In this document: piece after piece, positions 41,679 to 50,464 of the stretch | Layout of the letters: every line of letters begins with the position of its first letter | How positions within the stretch are numbered: the first letter of the stretch is position 1 | NCBI GenBank assembly: GCA_902362455.1 | Contig: CABIWJ010000007.1 | Location: forward strand, 62,001 to 126,000 | Origin: Eubacteriaceae bacterium | GTDB lineage: Bacteria; Bacillota; Clostridia; Lachnospirales; Lachnospiraceae | Reading direction: 5' to 3' | DNA: 64,000 nt | Notes under the pieces: model-generated | Seen by the model: the letters and a program-made list of their open reading frames with translations, nothing else | What the model was told of the DNA's origin: nothing | Databases searched by the model: none | Made by a program: the position numbers and the translations under genes

Positions 41679-43160
41679 ATGAGTATGAGAGCAAGTGGTA
41701 TTTTAATGCCAATAACGAGTCTCCCATCAAAATACGGTATAGGTTGTTTCTCAAAAGAAGCATATGATTTTATCGATGGGCTTGTGAAAGCCCATCAGTC
41801 ATATTGGCAGATATTACCTTTAGGACCTACCAGTTTTGGAGACTCACCATATCAGTCATTTTCAACATTTGCAGGTAATCCATATTTTATTGATTTAGAA
41901 GAACTAATAGAAGAGGGATTATTATCAAAGGAAGAATGTGATGAGTGCGATTTTGGTGATGATGATAGAAATGTTGATTATGGTAAAGTTTATGAATCAA
42001 GATTCGGATTATTATGGTCGGCATTTGAAAATTTTAATGTAGATACTGAGGATTACAAAGAATTTGTCAAAGACAATTCTGAGTGGTTAGAAGATTATTC
42101 TTTATATATGGCGGTTAAGGATTCTTACGAAGGTGAAATGTGGACAGATTGGGACGAGGACATCAAGTTAAGAGAACCTGAAGCTATAGAACGATATAAA
42201 GAAGAATTGAGCGATGATATAGAATTTTATAATTTTATTCAATATAAATTCTTTAAACAGTGGAATAAACTCAAGAAATATGCTAATGATTCAGGCATAA
42301 AGATTATAGGAGATATTCCTATATATGTAGCATTTGATGGTGCTGATTGCTGGTCTGATACTAAATTATTTCAGTTTAATGAGGATAATATTCCTAAGGC
42401 TGTTGCAGGTTGTCCGCCAGATGCATTTGCAGCTACAGGTCAGTTATGGGGTAATCCATTATATGACTGGGAATATCATAAGAAGACAAAATATGAATGG
42501 TGGAAAAAGAGAGTAGCACATAGTTTTAAATTGTATGATGTGGTAAGAATAGATCATTTCAGAGGATTTGATGAATATTATTCAATTCCATATGGTGATA
42601 AAACTGCGGAGAATGGGCATTGGGAAAAAGGTCCAGGCATTGATTTGTTTAATGCACTTACAGAATCACTTGGAAAATTGAATATTATAGCTGAGGATTT
42701 AGGATATCTTACAGATACAGTTGTAAAATTAGTTAAGGATACAGGATATCCAGGTATGAAGATTATGCAATTTGCATTTGATTCAAGAGAAGAAAGCAAT
42801 TATCTTCCTCATACCTATGATAAGAATTGTGTCGTATATACCGGAACACATGATAATGATACTATTCAGGGCTGGTATAAGACTATATCAGAAAAAGATA
42901 AAGAATACTCTAAAATATATCTTAATACACCTAATCCGGATGAAGAAAATATTCATTGGGATTTCATAAAAGCAACTCTTGCAACGGTTGCTGATCTTGC
43001 AATTATACCTATTCAGGATTATTTGGGATTAGGAAGTGAAGCGAGAATAAATGTACCATCTACACTTGGAACTAACTGGAAATGGAGGTTAGTCAAGGGT
43101 GATATTGATGATGAATTATTAGAAAAAATAAAGAAGTTAACATTAGTTTACGAAAGATAA
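41679..43160 (+). CDS. malQ: 4-alpha-glucanotransferase (amylomaltase)
   Basis: 493 residues, GH77. LPSKYGIGCFSKEAYDFID opens the barrel. The nucleophile Asp is in VRIDHFRGFDEYYSIP, the acid/base Glu in IIAEDLGYLT, and TGTHDNDT carries the third acid. It rearranges imported malto-oligosaccharides by moving glucan segments, freeing glucose. ATG follows TAGGAG and lies nine bases after the second permease gene, so it is the metabolic arm of the importer operon. A hairpin terminator comes right after it. Confidence 0.96.
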   Translation: MSMRASGILMPITSLPSKYGIGCFSKEAYDFIDGLVKAHQSYWQILPLGPTSFGDSPYQSFSTFAGNPYFIDLEELIEEGLLSKEECDECDFGDDDRNVDYGKVYESRFGLLWSAFENFNVDTEDYKEFVKDNSEWLEDYSLYMAVKDSYEGEMWTDWDEDIKLREPEAIERYKEELSDDIEFYNFIQYKFFKQWNKLKKYANDSGIKIIGDIPIYVAFDGADCWSDTKLFQFNEDNIPKAVAGCPPDAFAATGQLWGNPLYDWEYHKKTKYEWWKKRVAHSFKLYDVVRIDHFRGFDEYYSIPYGDKTAENGHWEKGPGIDLFNALTESLGKLNIIAEDLGYLTDTVVKLVKDTGYPGMKIMQFAFDSREESNYLPHTYDKNCVVYTGTHDNDTIQGWYKTISEKDKEYSKIYLNTPNPDEENIHWDFIKATLATVADLAIIPIQDYLGLGSEARINVPSTLGTNWKWRLVKGDIDDELLEKIKKLTLVYER

Positions 43161-43165
43161 TCATG

Positions 43166-43198
43166 AGGTTGGGTAGATTTTATTTATCCAACCTATAT
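43166..43198 (+). terminator. Terminator after malQ
   Basis: AGGTTGG pairs with CCAACCT around a 15-base AT-rich loop, followed by ATATTGCTTTAT. The T-tract is weak, so some read-through into lacI is possible. Confidence 0.65.
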
Positions 43199-43257
43199 TG
43201 CTTTATAGGATTAGGATAGCTTTAAAATACATAGTTATTGGCAATATGGAGGTTAAA

Positions 43258-44283
43258 ATGGACACGATAACGATTAAGGATGTTGCTAAGATATGTGGAG
43301 TAGGTGTCAGCACAGTATCAAGGGCAATTAACAACAAGCCTGGGATTAATGAAGAAACCAAGAATAAAATCTTAGGTGTAATTAAAGAAAACAACTATAT
43401 ACCTAATAATAGTGCAAGAAATTTAAAACGTTCTGAAACTAATAATATTGCTGTACTGGTTAAAGGAATTAATAATCTATTTTTCAGTCCGGTAATTACT
43501 GAATTAGAAAGAGAAATCGAGAAAAAAAAATATACATTTATTCTACAACATGTTGATGAAAATCAGGATGAAATTGAAGTGGCCATAGAGTTAGAAAAGG
43601 AAAAACGATTAAAAGGCATAGTATTTCTTGGTGGATATTTCTCTCATCCTAAGGATAAGTTAGAGAAATTGACAGTTCCATTTGTGCTAAGTACGGTAGG
43701 AATGACTGATAATATGAAGAATATGGAATACTCTTCTGTTGCAGTAGATGATGTAAAAGAAAGCTATAAAGTAGTTGATTATTTGTGTAAATTAGGTCAT
43801 AATAAAATAGCAGTGTTATCTGCAATATGTGATGAGAGTATAGGAAAATTAAGATTTGAGGGATATAAAAAGGCATTATCTGACAATAATATTGAGTTTA
43901 ACGAGAAACTAGTCTATTATTTACAGAGTGGAAATGACAGATATTCAATACAAAGTGGATATAATGCAATGAAGAGATTGTTAGAAGAGAAGGCGGATTG
44001 TACAGCAATTTTTGCAAGCACAGATCTAATTGCAATCGGAGCCTGCAGGGCTATTTTGGAAAATGGATATAATATACCAGATGACTATTCTGTAGCAGGA
44101 TATGATGGCCTGGAACTTAGTAGATTTATTACACCATCTCTAACTACAATAAGGCAGCCTGTAGAGAATATTGCGAAGGAAACAATTAGAATATTATTTG
44201 ATGCCATAGACAATAATGAAGGGTCTGTACATAAAGTTTTTGCGGGAGAATTAATCGTTGGGGAATCAACAAGGAAAATATGA
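43258..44283 (+). CDS. LacI family transcriptional regulator (MalR-like)
   Basis: 341 residues. The helix-turn-helix TIKDVAKICGVGVSTVSRAI and hinge helix (NNSARNLKR) bind an operator with a central CG. The periplasmic-binding-type core (about 60-335) binds the inducer. It lies directly after malQ, and its likely operators are at 38339-38391 in front of the importer operon. GGAGG lies six bases before ATG 43258; the open frame extends upstream to 43198 without a ribosome site. Maltose or a malto-oligosaccharide as inducer is inferred from context. Confidence 0.94.
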   Translation: MDTITIKDVAKICGVGVSTVSRAINNKPGINEETKNKILGVIKENNYIPNNSARNLKRSETNNIAVLVKGINNLFFSPVITELEREIEKKKYTFILQHVDENQDEIEVAIELEKEKRLKGIVFLGGYFSHPKDKLEKLTVPFVLSTVGMTDNMKNMEYSSVAVDDVKESYKVVDYLCKLGHNKIAVLSAICDESIGKLRFEGYKKALSDNNIEFNEKLVYYLQSGNDRYSIQSGYNAMKRLLEEKADCTAIFASTDLIAIGACRAILENGYNIPDDYSVAGYDGLELSRFITPSLTTIRQPVENIAKETIRILFDAIDNNEGSVHKVFAGELIVGESTRKI

Positions 44284-44333
44284 TTTTCAAAGTGTCAATC
44301 TGATAGCTATAGAGATTGAGGAGGTTATTCAAA

Positions 44334-45971
44334 ATGGAATGTGTAAGTGTATACAAAAAAAAGTTCAGAAAATTGAAAGAAATTCAGGAAAAATATGGTA
44401 TTGATACAGCAGAGACAGATAAAATAATAGCTGGTATTGATACATATAGAGTAAATACTCCTGTTGTTGGTAATTTTAGTACTGGTAAGAGTTCGATGAT
44501 TAATGCAATTATCGGGAAAGCGTTATTAAGTGTGGATATAACACCGGAGACGGCGGTCCCTACTGAGATTTATTATGGCAATAACAAGGTCTATCAATAT
44601 GATAAGAATGCTGTAATAGAGCGTAAAATAGAAGAGCTGCCACTAAAAGGGTTGACTGTTCAGACAACAGATTTAGTTAAGATAGAATATGATAATGAAT
44701 TCTTAAAAGAAATTAAGACGGTAAACATTGTTGATTTACCAGGATTTGATACAAGTTTTGAATTACATAACAGAGCTATTGATCAATATCTTCCTAATAG
44801 CCTTGCATATTTATTGGTTGTATCTTCAGACGAACCGGTTCTTAAAGAAAGTATATCTGATTTCCTTAAGGAACTGAAAGTCTACAATATGCCGGTATAT
44901 GTGGTTATTACTAAGAGCAGCAGACTTGATGATGATGAATTAGAAGAATGTAAGAAACTCCTAAAGAAATTAGTTGGTAAAATTGTTGAAAGAGATGATG
45001 TCAAGGTTGCATGTGTTGATTCTTATGGAAAAGTTAATGTGGATGAACTCAAGGACATATTAAGGGAAATACAGGGACAGACAGGCAAAATATTCATAAA
45101 TAAATATTCTAAAGCATTAAGGGCAGCCTCAATGTATACAGAAGTATACTTAGTTGAGAGAATAGATAAAGCCTGCCTTTCAACTTCCAGACTTGAGCAG
45201 GAGCAGGAAAAAGTCGAAAAGAAAATGAATGAAATCTCAGTAGATATAGATAAAGAGAAGAATAATTTCAGCAGACAGGCCAAGGTATGTATTAATACCA
45301 TAAGAGAAAGAATTAAAGGAGATTTAGAGGCTACACTTCCTACTATAAGTGCAATGCTTGAGAATGGAACTGATATAACAGATAAGATAAATTCAGTTGT
45401 AAGACGTTCAGTAAGAATCGGAATAAATACTGAATTTGAGCCTAAGTTAAAGAAGTATGTTGAACATATTTCAGAGATGATTACAATTGAGTTTCCTGAA
45501 AATGATATAATTATTAACAATGTTAATGCGACTTTAAAGAATAATGTTGTTGACGAGATAACTAAGACTGCATTACCTGTTATCTTAGCGGGTGTCGGAC
45601 TTGTACTTGCTCCATTTGCGGCTGTAATTGGTGGTATGGTCGGTGTAGTTGCTGATGTCATTCATAATATTTCTAATAATAAGAAAAAACAAAAAGAAGT
45701 TGACAAGGCAGCAAGGGCTATAATTGATGAAGTTACAGAACAGACAATCATAAGCATTGAAAGTGAGATTAACAAGTATATAGATGGAATTAACCAGAAA
45801 ATAGAGCGAGATGTTCTTAAACAGAAAGCTATTCTTGAAAAATCATTATCTGATATTAAGATTGATATTAGTATCGAAGAAAATAACCGTTCAAGAGATA
45901 TTGAAAGTCTTGAACAAGATTTGAAAGTTATCAGAGAATTTAGAAATGATAATCTGGTGCAGGAGGATTAA
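44334..45971 (+). CDS. Dynamin-like GTPase 1
   Basis: About 545 residues. G1 P-loop GNFSTGKSS (46-54), G2 Thr within TPETAVPTEI, G3 DLPG (about 137-140) and G4 TKSS identify a dynamin-superfamily GTPase. Long helical segments flank a hydrophobic hairpin (about 410-440, PVILAGVGLVLAPFAAVIGG) that could insert in membrane like the paddle of bacterial dynamins. The C-terminal region is coiled coil. ATG 44334 follows GAGGAGG; the upstream TTG is disregarded. Only three bases separate it from a second, larger dynamin-like gene, so the two probably act as a hetero-oligomer. Membrane repair or phage-stress tolerance is inference from other bacterial dynamins. Confidence 0.88.
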   Translation: MECVSVYKKKFRKLKEIQEKYGIDTAETDKIIAGIDTYRVNTPVVGNFSTGKSSMINAIIGKALLSVDITPETAVPTEIYYGNNKVYQYDKNAVIERKIEELPLKGLTVQTTDLVKIEYDNEFLKEIKTVNIVDLPGFDTSFELHNRAIDQYLPNSLAYLLVVSSDEPVLKESISDFLKELKVYNMPVYVVITKSSRLDDDELEECKKLLKKLVGKIVERDDVKVACVDSYGKVNVDELKDILREIQGQTGKIFINKYSKALRAASMYTEVYLVERIDKACLSTSRLEQEQEKVEKKMNEISVDIDKEKNNFSRQAKVCINTIRERIKGDLEATLPTISAMLENGTDITDKINSVVRRSVRIGINTEFEPKLKKYVEHISEMITIEFPENDIIINNVNATLKNNVVDEITKTALPVILAGVGLVLAPFAAVIGGMVGVVADVIHNISNNKKKQKEVDKAARAIIDEVTEQTIISIESEINKYIDGINQKIERDVLKQKAILEKSLSDIKIDISIEENNRSRDIESLEQDLKVIREFRNDNLVQED

Positions 45972-45974
45972 GGA

Positions 45975-48089
45975 ATGGAATTTTATGAAAGAACAAAGGA
46001 AGATGAAATAGAATTTAGCAGATTCACTGAGAAAGTTGATAATGTATACAATAATTTGCGTGAATTTGAGGATGAAATAGATTTATTTGATATTTCGTCC
46101 ATTAAGAAGAATTTCATAGCTAAAACCAATGATTTTTTTCGAGAAGATAGAAAATTAAATATTGGTATTATTGGAAGAGTTAAGGTTGGTAAATCAACAT
46201 TTTTAAATACTTTACTATTTGACGGCAAGAAGATTCTGCCAACAGCAGTAACACCTAAGACAGCTGCTCTTACAAGAATAGAATATGATGATGAAAACAG
46301 AATAGAAGTAGAATATTTTACTAAGGATGAGTGGAGATTAATTAATATTAAATCTAAAGAAGAAGCTGATACAGGTGAATATGTAGTTGCTAAAGAGATT
46401 ATGGGGATGTTAGAAGAAAGAGATATTGTCCCTGAGAAATACATACTTAAAGGTCATGAAACTATTCATTTTGATTCTTATGATGAACTTATGGATTCGC
46501 TTAATGAATATGTTGGTGAAAATGGAAAGTATACACCTATTGTTAAAAGTGTAAGTGTCTATGTGGATAAAGAGGAGTTAGATGGTATATCGATTGTGGA
46601 TACTCCTGGATTATATGATCCAATTTTATCACGTGTAGACAAGACAAAACAGTTTATGGAATTATGTGATGTGGTATTTTTTCTAAGTAAATCGACATCA
46701 TTTCTTGATAAGAATGATATTGACTTAATGGCATCGCAGCTTCCTAAGAAAGGTGTTAAAAAAGTAGTATTAGTATGTAGCAGATTTGATGACGGATTAA
46801 GAGACACTTTGTGGAATTGTGAAAATATAAAAGGGGCAATTGACAGCACAAAGCAGAAGCTTACTAATTATGCACAGCAGGCATTTATTAATTACAGAAA
46901 TTCTAATATATATGTAAATAATGACATTATCGAGCAATTTAAACATCCTATATTTGTTTCATCAATGGTTGAAAATATGTCAAAGAAACCGGTTGATGAG
47001 TATGATAAAAAGGAAAAACGTGTTTATGATGACTTGTGCTATAAGAACAAACCTACAGCCAAAGATTTAAGAACCATAGGAAATATGGACGAAGTTAAGG
47101 CTGTATTTAAGAAAGTAGTTGAAGATAAAGAGAAAATGTTAGAAGAGAAAGCTAAGACATTTATTCCTGTAGCTAAAGAGGAACTTAGTGACAAACTTGT
47201 AAGAATTTCTAATCTTGCAACTAAACGTAGAGAACAGTTGTTAGAATTCGATAAAGAGAAACTTACTGAACAGAAGAAACAGATTACAACCCAGATTAAT
47301 AAGATGAATGCAAACTTAGAGATAGTATTTAATGATCTTATTGAGAAAGTGGAGCGACAGAAGTTAAATGCAATAAGTGAGATTCGGGCTTATAACAGAG
47401 AGTATCTTCAAGTGTCCGAAAAAGAGGGTGTTACTACTCATTACGAAATCAGAAAAGAATCAGCAGCAGTATGGTTTAAACCATGGACATGGGGTACAAG
47501 TGCAAGAGTAATTTACAGTTATGATGAGAAATACCAGTATATTGATGCTTACGATGCAATAGAGAATATTAGAAATTTTGTTGAGGACGGTAAGGAATGT
47601 ATCGAGCATGCGTTTAATAAATCGTTAGATGTTGCAGAACTCAAGCATAAGTTATTATCAATCATTATAGAGAACTTAGACTCTCTTGGTGAAAATTTTG
47701 ATGCATCATATTATAGAATACTTGTCGAAAAGACATTACAGGGAATAAAGATACCTACAATCGAATTTCCAACTACCCAGTTTGAAGATATTATTACATC
47801 AGAATTCTCAGGTGAAATCAAGAGTAATTCAATGAAATCAAATTTCAAAAAAGTATTATCAGATACAATTTATGATGTAAGGGAGGGTATTTGCAAAAAG
47901 CTTGAGCATGAAGTTATGAGATTCGAAGATGTAATAGAAGAGCTTAAGAAGAATTTCTCAGTTGATTTATTAGGAGATATCCAGAAAGAATTAAATACTA
48001 TTATTGAACAGTCATCTGATAAAGATAATAAGATTAAGAGATATGGCCAGATAATAGAAACTGTGGAGAAACTTAATATGGAGATGTAA
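45975..48089 (+). CDS. Dynamin-like GTPase 2
   Basis: 704 residues. G1 GRVKVGKST (67-75), a Thr-rich switch (TAVTPKTAALT), G3 DTPG (about 209-212) and G4-like SRFDDG mark a second dynamin-type GTPase. A long helical stalk follows (about 390-700), with WFKPWTWG near residue 500 as a candidate membrane-contacting tip. It lacks the hydrophobic hairpin of its upstream partner, so membrane insertion would fall to the partner. GGAGGATTAAGGA precedes ATG, and the two genes are three bases apart. A terminator and a family I repeat follow, making this an isolated two-gene unit. Confidence 0.88.
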   Translation: MEFYERTKEDEIEFSRFTEKVDNVYNNLREFEDEIDLFDISSIKKNFIAKTNDFFREDRKLNIGIIGRVKVGKSTFLNTLLFDGKKILPTAVTPKTAALTRIEYDDENRIEVEYFTKDEWRLINIKSKEEADTGEYVVAKEIMGMLEERDIVPEKYILKGHETIHFDSYDELMDSLNEYVGENGKYTPIVKSVSVYVDKEELDGISIVDTPGLYDPILSRVDKTKQFMELCDVVFFLSKSTSFLDKNDIDLMASQLPKKGVKKVVLVCSRFDDGLRDTLWNCENIKGAIDSTKQKLTNYAQQAFINYRNSNIYVNNDIIEQFKHPIFVSSMVENMSKKPVDEYDKKEKRVYDDLCYKNKPTAKDLRTIGNMDEVKAVFKKVVEDKEKMLEEKAKTFIPVAKEELSDKLVRISNLATKRREQLLEFDKEKLTEQKKQITTQINKMNANLEIVFNDLIEKVERQKLNAISEIRAYNREYLQVSEKEGVTTHYEIRKESAAVWFKPWTWGTSARVIYSYDEKYQYIDAYDAIENIRNFVEDGKECIEHAFNKSLDVAELKHKLLSIIIENLDSLGENFDASYYRILVEKTLQGIKIPTIEFPTTQFEDIITSEFSGEIKSNSMKSNFKKVLSDTIYDVREGICKKLEHEVMRFEDVIEELKKNFSVDLLGDIQKELNTIIEQSSDKDNKIKRYGQIIETVEKLNMEM

Positions 48090-48148
48090 TAGTTTATATA
48101 AATATAATAATGATATAGATGTAGAAATCTGATATAGTTAATGTCTGT

Positions 48149-48186
48149 ATATAGAACCTCAATCTGGGGTTCTATATTATTTTTTA
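48149..48186 (+). terminator. Terminator after the dynamin pair
   Basis: ATATAGAACC (48149-48158) pairs with GGTTCTATAT (48168-48177), followed by TATTTTTTAC, which is also the edge of the family I repeat. Confidence 0.85.
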
Positions 48187-48317
48187 CTTACCAGGAAATT
48201 TCAACGAAATTTCCTGGTAAGTAAAAAACGCTCCGCGAGGATCGCACTGCGGCGGAGTAGAAAATGTTGCTATAGCAATCCGCCACAGGCGGAGAATGTC
48301 GCAAGCGACATTCTTTA
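48184..48317. repeat. Dispersed structured repeat, family I, copy 2
   Basis: Second copy of the block at 177-311, same orientation. The leading 19-bp stem TTACTTACCAGGAAATTTC / GAAATTTCCTGGTAAGTAA is perfect here with an AAC loop. GTTGCTATAGCAA, CGCCACAGGCG and AATGTCGCAAGCGACATT follow. It lies between the dynamin terminator and tepA. The remaining sequence 48318-48443 is AT-rich without a gene. Confidence 0.85.
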
Positions 48318-48443
48318 TTCTTAGCGAAAGTTGAGAAAAAGATTAAAATTGTGAATAGAGTTGATGGTACGATAAAATTAAATAATATCATAAATGAATA
48401 AAATTATATTTTTTAAGAAAAATAATAGCAGGAGGTTTAATTT

Positions 48444-48470
48444 ATGTTTAAAAATCATAAAGAGAGGTAA
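48444..48470 (+). CDS. Possible eight-residue leader peptide ahead of tepA
   Basis: A textbook AGGAGG (48430-48435) stands eight bases before ATG 48444, which opens only MFKNHKER before TAA. The tepA ATG comes 12 bases after this stop, with only AGAGG (inside the leader) as its own site. Ribosomes ending on the leader could restart at tepA. It could equally be a decayed gene start. Confidence 0.4.
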   Translation: MFKNHKER

Positions 48471-48481
48471 TCTATAATATA

Positions 48482-49186
48482 ATGAGTGATAAAGAAAAAA
48501 ATCTTGAAATTCAACAAAAGGAAAATGATGTGATAATTGAATCGGGACAATTAGCATTAAAGAATAATGAGGATAATGTTAAAATACATCTTTTATCGAT
48601 TATCGGAGAAGTTGAAGGACACGATGTTTTGCCATCAAATAGTAAGACTACTAAGTATGAACACGTATTGCCTAAATTAGCACAGATAGAAGATGATAAA
48701 GAATATAAGGGTGTTCTGCTTATAATAAATACCGTAGGAGGAGATGTTGAATCCGGACTTGCAATTGCTGAAATGATTGCCTCACTTAGTAAACCAACAG
48801 TTTCATTGGTATTGGGAGGTAGTCATTCAATTGGGATACCACTTGCTGTTTCAGCAGATTATTCTTTTATTGTGCCATCAGGAACAATGGTTATTCATCC
48901 TGTCAGAATGAATGGACAATTTATTGGGGCACCACAGACATATGAATATTTCAAATTAATACAGGATAGAATTGTAGGTTTTGTGAAATCTCATTGTAAG
49001 GTCAAAGAAGATGATTTTGAGAGAATGATGTTAAATAAAGGAATTATGACAAAGGATTTAGGGACTATTCTAGTTGGAGAAGAGGCAGTTAAAGAAGGTA
49101 TAATAGATGAGATTGGTGGAATTAATAAGGCTATGAGAAAATTACACGAGTTAATAGAAATACAAGAGTCAGAACATAAAAAGTAA
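48482..49186 (+). CDS. tepA: ClpP-like serine protease TepA
   Basis: 234 residues of the ClpP/crotonase-type protease family. NTVGGDVESGLAIAEMIA is the substrate-groove strand. The nucleophile Ser lies in GGSHSIGIPLA and the His in MVIHPVRMNG. The lack of a signal peptide and of transmembrane helices matches TepA, a cytosolic ClpP relative reported to aid protein export and spore outgrowth in Bacillus. In Bacilli and Clostridia tepA commonly lies beside ftsK/spoIIIE, and here ftsK is two genes downstream. Confidence 0.92.
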   Translation: MSDKEKNLEIQQKENDVIIESGQLALKNNEDNVKIHLLSIIGEVEGHDVLPSNSKTTKYEHVLPKLAQIEDDKEYKGVLLIINTVGGDVESGLAIAEMIASLSKPTVSLVLGGSHSIGIPLAVSADYSFIVPSGTMVIHPVRMNGQFIGAPQTYEYFKLIQDRIVGFVKSHCKVKEDDFERMMLNKGIMTKDLGTILVGEEAVKEGIIDEIGGINKAMRKLHELIEIQESEHKK

Positions 49187-49371
49187 TATATTTAAAATGA
49201 ATTCTATACAAAATATAGAGTAGTAACTAAAGAAATGTTAAAAGGAAAAAGGTAAACAAAAATAAACATTGAATTAAAACAAAAAAAATAGTAGAATAAG
49301 GGATATGTATAAATATGCCATTTTAATAAGTATAGTATAAAAATAATGTTGATATTATTACTTTTTACAAA

Positions 49372-49480
49372 GCTAATTAATTCTGTATGAAGAAATTAGC
49401 CTTTATATATGACAAGTCAGAAATTGCATATGCGAATTTCTGACTGCTTTCTAGCAACAAGTGTTCAGAAACTGTTGAAA
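49372..49480 (+). repeat. Structured element ahead of uppP, related to family II
   Basis: GCTAATT/AATTAGC (49372-49400) is followed by CTTTATAT. AGTCAGAAATT (49415-49425) pairs with AATTTCTGACT (49435-49445) around GCATATGCG. GCAACAAGT and TCAGAAA follow. The second hairpin and the tail match the 3' half of the hisA-upstream element, with compensatory stem changes (GAG/CTC there, CAG/CTG here). The rest of the 322-base gap (49187-49371) is AT-rich with no gene. Confidence 0.65.
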
Positions 49481-49509
49481 TGGCATTATAAAAAGAAAGG
49501 ATATTAGAT

Positions 49510-50388
49510 ATGAGTTTATTAGAGACAATAATACTTGGTATTATTCAGGGAATAGCTGAGTTTTTACCTATAAGCAGTTCAGGACATCTGGCAATTTTTA
49601 AGGCATTATTTGGATTGGAAGATGTGGGACTTACATATGATATTTTGCTTCATCTTGGAACATTAGTGGCAGTATTTATAGTCTATTGGAAGGATATCTG
49701 GAAGTTAATAAAAGAGGGAATTGGAATCGTTATAGATGTCTGCAGAAATATTGGCAGATTTTTTGGAAACAAATTTGCAAAGAAGAATTCGCCATATGTT
49801 AAAATAGTAAGCTCGGCATATAGAAAATTTGTAATGTTGATTATTGTATCGACAATCCCAACAGGAATAATTGGTGTGATATTTAGTAAAATATTTAATA
49901 TGGATAATCCATCACTTATTATACCCGGAATCAGTTTACTTATAACAGGTCTTATGCTATCAGTTGTTGATGAATTACCAGCAGGACATAAGACACCTAA
50001 AGAGACTACATATAAGAACAGCCTGACACTTGGTATTGCACAAGGTATAGCAACATTACCAGGTATATCGCGTTCTGGAACTACACTTACAGTAGGAGTA
50101 TTATGTGGTTTAGACAGAAAATTTGCAATTAAATATTCATTTATAATGTCAATTCCTGCTATATTAGGTGCGTGTGTATTAGACCTTAAAGATTTATTTG
50201 CACCAGGTAATGCAATTGGCAAAACACAGCTTACATATTATGGAATAGGTGCAGTTGTAGCAGGTGTGGTTGGATATGTATGTATTAAGACATTATTAGT
50301 ATTATTTAATAATAAGAAAATGAAGTATTTCTCATATTATTGTTTCTTAATGGGAATAGTGGCTATTGCAGCAAGTTTTATTATATAA
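49510..50388 (+). CDS. uppP: Undecaprenyl-diphosphatase UppP (BacA)
   Basis: 292 residues with about eight membrane helices. The two conserved motifs are present: GIAEFLPISSSGHL (Glu-rich region, about 13-26) and PGISRSGTTL (about 188-197). The enzyme recycles undecaprenyl diphosphate to the monophosphate carrier for wall synthesis and gives bacitracin resistance when abundant. AAAGGAT precedes ATG. A hydrophilic insertion at about 70-98 is longer than in E. coli BacA but normal for clostridial forms. Confidence 0.96.
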   Translation: MSLLETIILGIIQGIAEFLPISSSGHLAIFKALFGLEDVGLTYDILLHLGTLVAVFIVYWKDIWKLIKEGIGIVIDVCRNIGRFFGNKFAKKNSPYVKIVSSAYRKFVMLIIVSTIPTGIIGVIFSKIFNMDNPSLIIPGISLLITGLMLSVVDELPAGHKTPKETTYKNSLTLGIAQGIATLPGISRSGTTLTVGVLCGLDRKFAIKYSFIMSIPAILGACVLDLKDLFAPGNAIGKTQLTYYGIGAVVAGVVGYVCIKTLLVLFNNKKMKYFSYYCFLMGIVAIAASFII

Positions 50389-50464
50389 AGTTATATGAGA
50401 AAAAAAGAGAGTATTATTATTTATTATATAGAAGTTTTAAGATTGATTAGAAAAGAGGAATAGA

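Noticed and set aside
45023..45661. Long minus-strand open frame opposite the first dynamin gene (also 51880-52500 opposite ftsK)
   Set aside because: Antisense shadows of strongly supported genes, Ser/Ile-rich and without ribosome sites or known motifs.
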